Positions 1 to 5,045 of a stretch of 5,045 nucleotides of DNA are shown here, one piece after another. A program made the translations under genes and the position numbers. Origin of the DNA: Bacteroidales bacterium. Lineage in GTDB: Bacteria; Bacteroidota; Bacteroidia; Bacteroidales; UBA10428. Numbering within the stretch: position 1 is the stretch's first letter; every line of letters starts with the position of its first letter. The notes under the pieces were generated by a model. The model searched no databases. It had not been told where the DNA came from and was given only the letters and a program-made list of their open reading frames with translations. The stretch covers positions 1-5,045 of the forward strand of contig JAFGQQ010000308.1 of NCBI GenBank assembly GCA_016935595.1, in the 5' to 3' direction.

Positions 1-123
1 AATATTATTACAGAAAGAGGATTAAAGGCTACATCTCAAAAAATTGTCATTCTGAAAGCCAATATAAAGTTCAATAATCATCCAACTATTGAAAAATTTA
101 ACAATTATTTGAATTATTTTTAA
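1..123 (+). pseudogene. Truncated Fur/PerR-family regulator fragment (5' end outside window)
   Basis: Frame 1 is open from the window edge to a TAA at 121-123 and gives 40 residues. The stretch ERGLKATSQKIVILKA followed by NNHPTIEKFNNYL resembles the first winged-helix segment of Fur/PerR repressors, in which a 'GLKxTxQRxxIL' helix is followed by 'HPTAEEIY'. In a normal Fur protein of about 130-150 residues this segment lies near the N terminus. It is followed by the recognition helix ('ATVYRNL'), the zinc-binding CxxC motifs and the dimerisation domain. Here the frame stops about five residues after the match, and neither other forward frame continues the family. It therefore looks like the remnant of a metal- or peroxide-responsive repressor, probably unable to dimerise or sense metal. 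The start codon lies outside the window. The match is from memory of family motifs over about 30 residues, so an unrelated small protein remains possible. Confidence 0.5.
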
Positions 124-173
124 TTCTTCAAATAAAATGTCGCAGGAATTTTTTTAATTTAAAATTAAAAAAT

Positions 174-875
174 ATGATTATAAGAAATGTGGAACTTAAG
201 GTTAATTCATATATATTATTTGTTTTTCTGATTTTATTAAGTAATGTTTTATCATGTAAATATATTGTTAAAATCGAAGGTGAACAGGCCAACGAAAATT
301 CTTTACAGGATTCAATTAATAAAATTAATTATATCACCGATTTTAAACCGGTAAATGATAATGGTAATATTAATGTAATAGTGGAAATACCAGCAGGAAC
401 TATTGAAAAATGGGAAGTTGATAAAATTTACGGAAAATTGATATTGGAAAATGTAAATGATAGTCCTAGAAAAATTAATTACCTGGGGTATCCTGGAAAT
501 TACGGAATGGTACCTAAAAGTTTATTGCCTTTAGAAACAGGTGGGGATGGCGATCCTTTAGATGTTATTTTATTAGGACCTGCAGTTGCCCGCGGAAGCT
601 TAATTGAAGCAAAATTAATTGGTGTTATTAAATTATTAGATAACGGCGAAAGAGATGATAAGCTAATAGCAGTTTTTCCCGGATCACCATTAAATAATGT
701 AAACACCTTAAAAGAATTAAATAACGAATATTCTGGCATAATAGATATTTTAGAAATATGGTTCTTAAATTATAAAGGTGCAGGTCAAATTCAGATTGAA
801 GGCATTGAAGATGAAAAAGAAGCGAAAGAAATTTTAACTACTGCCATTAATGAGTATAAGGAATATTATGAATAA
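174..875 (+). CDS. ppa: Family I inorganic pyrophosphatase with lipoprotein signal peptide
   Basis: Hydrolyses pyrophosphate to two phosphates, using Mg2+. The catalytic core spans residues ~66-225 and aligns with E. coli Ppa. Matching active-site residues are E71, K79 and E81, R99, Y110 (in GNYG), the signature D125-G-D-P-L-D130, D156, D161 with K163, and Y200-K201, so the enzyme should be active. Unlike the usual cytoplasmic enzyme of ~175 residues, this one has 233. The extra N terminus is a short polar segment, a hydrophobic stretch (residues ~13-26) and then VLSC with Cys28, which fits a signal peptidase II lipobox. A linker of ~35 residues follows. I infer a lipid-anchored enzyme outside the cytoplasm. 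Residues after Cys28 (K-Y-I-V-K) lack the acidic run of the Bacteroidota surface-export signal, so a periplasm-facing location is more likely than the cell surface. The ATG at 174 is needed to include the signal peptide. The gene stands alone, 50 bases after the Fur-like remnant and convergent with queA. Confidence 0.95.
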   Translation: MIIRNVELKVNSYILFVFLILLSNVLSCKYIVKIEGEQANENSLQDSINKINYITDFKPVNDNGNINVIVEIPAGTIEKWEVDKIYGKLILENVNDSPRKINYLGYPGNYGMVPKSLLPLETGGDGDPLDVILLGPAVARGSLIEAKLIGVIKLLDNGERDDKLIAVFPGSPLNNVNTLKELNNEYSGIIDILEIWFLNYKGAGQIQIEGIEDEKEAKEILTTAINEYKEYYE

Positions 876-957
876 ACATATCTTTTCGAAAAAGGAATTT
901 TACAGTAAAATTAATTTAATAATTTCCAACAAAGGCCTGAATAGTTAAGATATAATT

Positions 958-2166
958 TTATTTTAGTAATATTGAGCTGTCACCGTAACTTAATAACCTG
1001 AAACGGTTTTTTAAAGCATAATCATATATCTTTTTCCAATCCTTACCAACAAAAGCTGCTACAAGAAGTAACAATGTACTTTTGGGTAAATGAAAGTTAG
1101 TGATTACTCCGTTGGTGAATTTAAATGAATAACCCGGCATTATAATAATCTGAGTTTTTGCATTTAAAATGTCAGAATTGTTATTTTCTAAAAAATTGAT
1201 CAGATTTTCAATTGATTGTTTAGGTGAAATTTTTTCTAGGTTTGAATAGGGTTCCCATTGACTAATTAAAGGAATGTCTTCATTATTAATGTTTTTAGCT
1301 CTAATGCCTAACCAGTAAAGACTTTCAATTGCTCTTAGTGTTGTAGTTCCAACATTTATTAGATATTCTTGGTTATTATAAATTGAAATAAGAGTGTCTT
1401 TATGAATACTGAAAAATTCAGTATGCATTTCATGATTCAGGATATTCTTTTCTTTAACAGGTCTAAATGTACCTGCACCAGTATGTAAAGTAATCTCTTT
1501 TATTTTTATTTTTCTTTTTCGAATATTTTCTAATACTTCATTTGTGAAGTGTAAGCCAGCTGTTGGTGCAGCAACCGATCCTCTATTTTTTGAATAAACA
1601 GTTTGATACCTGAATATATCAATTTCTTCAGCTTCTCTTTTTAAGTAAGGTGGTATTGGTATATTACCAGCTAATTCAATAATCTTACCAAAGGTGATTT
1701 CTTCATTATCCCAGCTGAATTTAATATCCTGGTAAGCTTTATAATTATTTAAAAGAGTTGCTTTTAAGTTTAAGACACCATTTCTATAATTAACTTTTTT
1801 TATTAGTTCATTTGATTTCCATTTTTTTAAATTTCCAACCAGGCACATCCAAATGCAAGTATTTTTAGAATTAAATGCTTGTTCATAGTTTGAAGGCATG
1901 TGAGGTTCAAGACAAAATATTTCAATTTTAGCTCCTGTAGGTTTTGTGAAGAACAACCTGGCTCTAATAACTTTAGTATTATTGAAAATTAAAAGGGAAT
2001 TAAATGGAATTTCTTCAGTTATTTTATTAAAGATTTTTTCATTTATTTGGCCTTTTTTATAAACCAATAATTTCGATTTATCTCTTTTTTCCAAAGGATA
2101 TTTTGCAATTTGTTCTTCTGGTAGTGTGTAAGTATAATCGTTTATATTTACTTGGTTTATTTTCAA
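958..2166 (-). CDS. queA: S-adenosylmethionine:tRNA ribosyltransferase-isomerase, long form (QueA)
   Basis: QueA transfers and isomerises the ribosyl part of SAM onto preQ1 in tRNA, giving epoxyqueuosine at the wobble base of GUN anticodons. Family motifs appear in order: LPEEQIAKYP (15-24), RDKSKLLV (28-35), FNNTKVIRARL (61-71), GAKIEIFCLEP (78-88), IPPYLKR (171-177), YQTVYSKNRGSVAAPTAGLH (187-206), TLHTGAGTFRPV (226-237), VGTTTLRAIES (272-282), NGVITNFHLPKSTLLLLVAAF (from 352) and YGDSSILL (394-401). At 402 residues it exceeds the common ~350. The extra length lies around 90-165 and 283-345 and matches a long QueA clade I recall from Bacteroidota, which often coexists with a standard-length copy. 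Its exact reaction may therefore differ. The start codon is TTG. An in-frame stop lies at 2194-2196, no ATG lies between, and starting at TTG gives the usual N-terminal length. It is divergent from the Smr gene and convergent with the pyrophosphatase. Confidence 0.92.
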   Translation of the reverse strand: MKINQVNINDYTYTLPEEQIAKYPLEKRDKSKLLVYKKGQINEKIFNKITEEIPFNSLLIFNNTKVIRARLFFTKPTGAKIEIFCLEPHMPSNYEQAFNSKNTCIWMCLVGNLKKWKSNELIKKVNYRNGVLNLKATLLNNYKAYQDIKFSWDNEEITFGKIIELAGNIPIPPYLKREAEEIDIFRYQTVYSKNRGSVAAPTAGLHFTNEVLENIRKRKIKIKEITLHTGAGTFRPVKEKNILNHEMHTEFFSIHKDTLISIYNNQEYLINVGTTTLRAIESLYWLGIRAKNINNEDIPLISQWEPYSNLEKISPKQSIENLINFLENNNSDILNAKTQIIIMPGYSFKFTNGVITNFHLPKSTLLLLVAAFVGKDWKKIYDYALKNRFRLLSYGDSSILLK

Positions 2167-2244
2167 TTGTTTAGTTGAATATTTCTTATGAAATTAATAA
2201 TATTATAAGTTTCTGTAATAAATATTTTTACGTTATAATTGGTG

Positions 2245-2252
2245 CAAAATTA
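2245..2252 (-). promoter_or_regulatory. Putative Bacteroidota -7 promoter element for queA
   Basis: Read on the minus strand the bases are TAATTTTG, an exact match to the Bacteroidota -7 consensus TAnnTTTG. Transcription would start near 2238 and give a leader of roughly 70 bases before the queA TTG codon. I see no convincing -33 TTTG at the right distance. An eight-base degenerate match is expected by chance fairly often in such AT-rich DNA; its placement in the divergent gap is the main support. Confidence 0.4.
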
Positions 2253-2254
2253 GT

Positions 2255-2262
2255 TAAATTTG
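2255..2262 (+). promoter_or_regulatory. Putative Bacteroidota -7 promoter element for the DUF2027-Smr gene
   Basis: The plus-strand bases TAAATTTG match TAnnTTTG exactly. The predicted start near 2269 would leave a leader of about 19 bases before the ATG at 2288, a normal arrangement. A T-rich stretch at 2225-2230 sits roughly where the -33 element should be but is not a clean TTTG. The element lies two bases from the oppositely oriented queA element, so polymerase could probably not occupy both at once. Confidence 0.45.
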
Positions 2263-2287
2263 TATTGTTAAAATTCAATTTTTCTCT

Positions 2288-3328
2288 ATGAAATTTAAAA
2301 TTGGCGATAAAGTAAAGTTTTTAAATGATGTAGGCGAGGGAATAGTAAAGAAAATAGTCAGTGAATCACTTGTAAATGTTGAGATAGAAGATGGTTTTGA
2401 AGTACCTACACTGGTATCTGAATTAGTTAAAATTCAGGATGGAGAGGACATAAGTCAAAATATTGAATTTTCTGATAATGAAAATTTTAATGAAAAAATT
2501 GAAGAAGAAGTTGAATCGGTTTTCAATACCGAAGTAGGAGAATATATTATTGGTAATGATAATCCGGAAATATTTATTGCATTAATTCCTGATTTTAAAA
2601 ACAGTAATTTTATAAACGGATTTGATTTATTTTTAATTAATAACTCAAATTATCAGGTTCTTTATGTTCTTTCAAAACTGGAAAATGAAAAACAGGAACA
2701 TATTGATGCTGGCATTTTAGGCGCAAATACAAAGATTAATTTTATGTATTTGTCAAATAAAGAATTAAATAAAGAACTAATCATCACAACACAAACATTA
2801 TTTTATCAAATTCATTTATATAAAGAAATTCCGCCTTTTATAAAAAAAATCCATATTGATCCATTTGAGATTATGGATGAAACTGCTTTAATTGAAAATG
2901 ACTTCTTCGAAACAAAAGGAATAATCATTAATTTAACCGATGACATTTTTATAAAAGAATTGGAGAATATCAGCAAAAGCTCTGTTGAAAAGGTAATTAA
3001 AGAAAAAGACCTGCCTGAGCCAAAGCTTATAAAACAGGAAAAACCAGAAATAGAAGAAATCGATCTTCATATTGAAGAATTGGTAGATAACCATGCAGGA
3101 TTAAGCAACAGCGAAATTCTAGAAATACAGATGAGCAGGTTTAAAATAGCATTAGAAGGCGCTTTAAGAAATAATATTAAAAAAGTAGTGTTTATTCATG
3201 GAGTTGGAAACGGAACTTTACGTTATGAGTTAAGAAAACATATTGATAATCGTTATCCAAAATGTAAATATCAGGATGCTTCATTTAAAGAATATGGTTA
3301 TGGAGCAACAATGGTTTACTTGTATTAA
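2288..3328 (+). CDS. DUF2027 and Smr domain protein
   Basis: A 346-residue protein with three visible parts. Residues 1-48 (FKIGDKVKFLNDVGEGIVKK) form a KOW/SH3-like barrel. Residues ~85-225 are a beta-rich domain of the DUF2027 type. After a charged linker (~228-256) comes a C-terminal Smr domain (257-346) with DLH at 259-261, HGVGNGTLR at 304-312 and the closing GYGATMVYLY. Smr domains are nucleases found in MutS2 and in SmrB, which cuts mRNA at collided ribosomes. Classical Smr has LDLHG where this protein has IDLHI; as I recall, DUF2027 proteins commonly carry this variant. The likely role is nucleic-acid cleavage or binding in the cytoplasm, possibly linked to translation quality control or recombination, but no exact substrate is known to me. 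There is no signal peptide. The ATG at 2288 is preceded by T-rich DNA without a Shine-Dalgarno sequence. The gene is monocistronic in this window, divergent from queA. Confidence 0.88.
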   Translation: MKFKIGDKVKFLNDVGEGIVKKIVSESLVNVEIEDGFEVPTLVSELVKIQDGEDISQNIEFSDNENFNEKIEEEVESVFNTEVGEYIIGNDNPEIFIALIPDFKNSNFINGFDLFLINNSNYQVLYVLSKLENEKQEHIDAGILGANTKINFMYLSNKELNKELIITTQTLFYQIHLYKEIPPFIKKIHIDPFEIMDETALIENDFFETKGIIINLTDDIFIKELENISKSSVEKVIKEKDLPEPKLIKQEKPEIEEIDLHIEELVDNHAGLSNSEILEIQMSRFKIALEGALRNNIKKVVFIHGVGNGTLRYELRKHIDNRYPKCKYQDASFKEYGYGATMVYLY

Positions 3329-3417
3329 TGATTAAAAAATAATTCACTATATAATATTATTATAATAACTTTTAATTTTGTATTTGAGTTCTTACAAATT
3401 AATTAATAGCTGATTAA

Positions 3418-3425
3418 TACATTTT
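3418..3425 (+). promoter_or_regulatory. Candidate -7 element for rnpB
   Basis: TACATTTT matches seven of eight positions of the TAnnTTTG pattern and would place transcription start around 3430, exactly at the 5' strand of RNase P helix P1. A perfect match, TAATTTTG, lies further upstream at 3373-3380; its use would require a precursor with a leader of about 40 bases. The sequence alone does not decide between them, and no clear -33 TTTG is correctly spaced from either. Confidence 0.35.
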
Positions 3426-3428
3426 ATT

Positions 3429-3872
3429 AAAAAGCAGGCTGTTCTATCGCTTTTGTTCGTTGTAGTAAGCAGGGTTCGCCTTTGCTTATGATATGGCGGA
3501 CAAAGGAGGAAAGTCCGGACAACACAGGGCACCATACTTCCAAAACGGAAGATGCTTGTGAAGGCATAGAAGTGGAGAAGAAAATAACTACTTATCGAAG
3601 CTAAAGGGAAGGCTCACCTTCACCAAGGTTTCGATGAGCAAGGGTGAGAAGGTGGAGTAAGAGCCCACCAGTATCGGTGGCAACATCGATAGCTGTCCAC
3701 CTTATGGGTTGCAAGGCCATGTATACCGGCATTTAAGGATTGCCCGTCCGTTGCCGGGGGGTAGGCCGCATGAATTCTGGTGTGAACCAGAAACCAGATA
3801 AATGATAGAAGTCCTGAATACCGACGAGATCTATTTTCAGGGTACAGAATCCGGCTTATAAGCCTGCTTTTT
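3429..3872 (+). ncRNA. rnpB: RNase P RNA (type A, rnpB)
   Basis: The catalytic RNA that removes 5' leaders from precursor tRNAs with the RnpA protein. Conserved cores are GAGGAAAGTCCGG (3506-3518), GAGTAAGAGCCCACC in the middle, GCAAGGCCA near 3713, AGATAAATGATAG near 3797 and ACAGAATCCGGCTTAT (3844-3859). Helices can be checked by pairing. P1 is a perfect 12-pair end helix (3429-3440 with 3861-3872). P2 is TTCTATC (3442-3448) with GATAGAA (3804-3810). P4 is AAG-U-CCGG (3511-3518) with CCGGCTT (3851-3857), keeping the universal bulged U at 3514. The P6 pseudoknot is GGGC (3527-3530) with GCCC (3742-3745). P18 is TTCTGG/CCAGAA (3775-3792). The L15 GGU that binds the tRNA CCA end lies near 3760-3762. 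A P19-like stem is CCTGAA (3813-3818) with TTCAGG (3836-3841). At ~440 bases it is longer than E. coli's ~377. The mature ends lie probably within a few bases of the P1 ends. Confidence 0.97.
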
Positions 3873-3873
3873 T
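3853..3873 (+). terminator. Possible rnpB terminator overlapping helix P1/P4
   Basis: GGCT (3853-3856), a TATA loop and AGCC (3861-3864) form a short hairpin, followed by TGC and six T (3868-3873). This resembles a weak intrinsic terminator on the plus strand. The same bases also make the 3' strand of P4 and the 3' strand of P1, so the hairpin would compete with the mature fold. A run of T after the complete P1 helix could serve the same purpose. The minus strand has no T tract on the far side, so it should not stop the convergent gene. Confidence 0.4.
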
Positions 3874-3874
3874 A

Positions 3875-4816
3875 TTATTTAAATTTTATAATTTCCCCTA
3901 TTCCTTTTACATCTTCAATTGTTTCAAACTCTTTAATATTTGCTGAAATCTTGGCTTTGGATAAAAATTTAATTCCACATATATTTTTTAACGAATATTT
4001 AATCACTTTAAAATAAGCTTTTTGGATGTCTTTATATTCGTCAATATAATGAGTATCTCTAAAGACTTTCTCATTATTTATTTCCATGTTAATTTCAATT
4101 TTATCATTCTTAGCTTTTAATAAACAAATATCTGGACAATGAATATTTAGTTTATCAAAATATTTTTCTTTAGTTATATCAATATCAATATTATTAAATT
4201 CGATAATTTTCTGTTCCAATCTTGCAATCATTTTAGACCAGTATAGCTTCTTACTTGAATTATAAGCAATACTATATGATAAATCTATTTTATCATGATG
4301 CATTCTTCCCCAGTGTAATATGGAGATAGGCATTTTAAATGGAAATATTGTAGAATGAATAAAGTCAGCATAACCCTTATATCCATTTATCATTATCTGA
4401 TTATCATTAATTATCAAATTGCCACACGCTAATCCGCTATTTATAATTGGATACCAATCTATTTTACTTCTTTTATAATGAATAAATTGTTGACTTAAAG
4501 ATGCTTTGTTAGAATACAAATCCTTGTAAATTAAGTTAATTTTTAAATCACTACTTTCATAGTTTATTAAAAACACTTCATTAATAAATTGAACACAACC
4601 ATCAACAAAAATAACTTTATCATTTTCAATGGTTCGAATGGTTTTATTTTCAATTTTTTTTGAAATTGATAAGTGTTGTTCTTCGTTAATATAATGTAAA
4701 TTAAATAATGTACTTGACCAGTTAAAGAATTTTATGTTAGTTAAATAGAAGTATATCAATTCATTATCAGGAGTGAGAATATCAAAATACCATTTTTTTA
4801 AATAGCAGTTTTTCAT
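3875..4816 (-). CDS. Divergent CrtC/AttH-like lipocalin-fold protein, function unknown
   Basis: A 313-residue protein without a signal peptide or membrane segment, so probably cytoplasmic. It follows the layout of carotenoid 1,2-hydratase (CrtC) and AttH-type double-lipocalin proteins: an opening strand KKWYFDI (7-13) like their 'EWWYFDA', a strand pair around 33-65, WYPII (121-125), GYKGYAD (145-151) at the place of 'GHGYFDSN', and ILHWGR (166-171) at the place of 'WxWSRA'. CrtC adds water to acyclic carotenoids; related proteins include tocopherol-cyclase-like lipid-binding folds. The match is to spaced motifs only, and I cannot verify the hydratase acid residue, so another hydrophobic-ligand role is quite possible. 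No other recognisable carotenoid gene is in the window. The ATG at 4816 follows an A/T-rich leader and lies 36 bases after the end of the upstream co-directional broken gene, suggesting one transcript. Its stop codon lies two bases from the rnpB 3' end. Confidence 0.6.
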   Translation of the reverse strand: MKNCYLKKWYFDILTPDNELIYFYLTNIKFFNWSSTLFNLHYINEEQHLSISKKIENKTIRTIENDKVIFVDGCVQFINEVFLINYESSDLKINLIYKDLYSNKASLSQQFIHYKRSKIDWYPIINSGLACGNLIINDNQIMINGYKGYADFIHSTIFPFKMPISILHWGRMHHDKIDLSYSIAYNSSKKLYWSKMIARLEQKIIEFNNIDIDITKEKYFDKLNIHCPDICLLKAKNDKIEINMEINNEKVFRDTHYIDEYKDIQKAYFKVIKYSLKNICGIKFLSKAKISANIKEFETIEDVKGIGEIIKFK

Positions 4817-4852
4817 TTTTTTATATTTTATAGATGTATTAATTTATAATGA

Positions 4853-5045
4853 TTAACGTGTATTAGGTGTGAAATTGTAATGGCATTTTATGGCTTCAAC
4901 AATATAATCCTGCCATTTTAAAGCACCTTCTTTATAAAATTTAAATTGATATAATTTTTTTTTCAATCAAATCAATAACTTTTTTTGTTGCCAAAATATC
5001 CGGTTTATATCGTAATTTTGGAATAGAAAAAGAATGTTTTAGAAC
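4853..5045 (-). pseudogene. 3' end of an unidentified gene, frame broken at an A9 run
   Basis: On the minus strand one frame enters from the window edge (VLKHSFSIPKLRYKPDI, later KKVIDLIEKK) and hits TAA at 4941-4943. A second frame is open from about 4966, contains EGALKWQDYIVEAIKCHYN and ends at TAA 4853-4855. The two overlap at a run of nine A in the coding strand (4955-4963). Removing one A joins them into one continuous C terminus of about 63 residues. Both halves look like ordinary protein, with mixed charged and aromatic residues, so this is probably one gene carrying a one-base insertion, a sequencing error in the homopolymer, or a slippage site. I do not recognise the family from this C-terminal piece. 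It is co-directional with the CrtC-like gene downstream and probably shares its transcript. Confidence 0.5.

Noticed and set aside
137..157. Short ATG frame (MSQEFF) between the Fur-like fragment and the pyrophosphatase
   Set aside because: Six codons only, with no sign of continued coding in any frame.
500..739. Minus-strand open frame of 79 codons inside the pyrophosphatase gene
   Set aside because: It lies wholly opposite a gene with conserved active-site residues and encodes no recognisable motif; it is a shadow frame.
876..957. Possible terminators between the convergent pyrophosphatase and queA genes (CTTTT/AAAAG near 887-900 and TTTTA/TAAAA near 898-915)
   Set aside because: The stems are short and nearly all A/T, so they cannot be told from chance pairing in this AT-rich DNA.
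3345..3370. AT palindrome (ATAATATTATTAT-like) after the Smr gene
   Set aside because: It has no G/C pairs and no associated T tract; low-complexity AT sequence explains it.
3466..3488. TAAGCA...TGCTTA inverted repeat that could look like an operator or terminator
   Set aside because: It fits helix P3 of the RNase P RNA.
3595..3633. Nested inverted repeat ATCGAA...TTCGAT with inner GAAGG/CCTTC, which could look like an inserted element
   Set aside because: Its position matches the variable P12 region of type A RNase P RNA, so it is part of rnpB.
1..5045. Search for CRISPR repeats, tRNAs, IS terminal repeats, phage genes or toxin-antitoxin pairs
   Set aside because: No regularly spaced repeats, cloverleaf sequences, transposase motifs or short paired toxin/antitoxin-like genes were seen on either strand.

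Overview
The window is very AT-rich and looks like chromosomal DNA from a member of the Bacteroidota. Four observations point there. Starts are preceded by A/T-rich sequence without Shine-Dalgarno motifs. There are matches to the Bacteroidota -7 promoter element TAnnTTTG. One gene encodes the DUF2027-Smr protein architecture I associate with that phylum. Another encodes the long (~400-residue) form of QueA that I also associate with it. The exact organism cannot be named from the sequence.

Layout from left to right: (1) bases 1-123 hold the end of a short reading frame that resembles the first helices of a Fur/PerR-type regulator but stops where the DNA-binding domain should continue. (2) 174-875 (+) encodes a family I inorganic pyrophosphatase with all recognised active-site residues and an N-terminal lipoprotein signal peptide. 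(3) 958-2166 (-) encodes a long-form QueA homologue that apparently starts at TTG. (4) The 121-base gap 2167-2287 holds two back-to-back -7-like elements facing opposite ways. (5) 2288-3328 (+) encodes a DUF2027-Smr protein. (6) 3429-3872 (+) is the RNase P RNA gene rnpB; its helices P1, P2, P4, P6 and P18 and a P19-like hairpin can be traced by pairing. (7) 3875-4816 (-) encodes a divergent CrtC/AttH-like lipocalin-fold protein that converges on rnpB with a two-base gap. (8) 4853-5045 (-) is the end of an unidentified gene whose frame appears broken at a run of nine A.

Most of the window is housekeeping: RNA maturation (rnpB), tRNA modification (queA) and nucleic-acid or translation quality control (Smr). 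No single pathway links the genes, and I see no CRISPR array, transposon, phage gene or complete novel defence system. The points most worth a second look are the exported pyrophosphatase, the A9 frame break upstream of the CrtC-like gene, the two-base junction between rnpB and its convergent neighbour, and the truncated Fur-like fragment.
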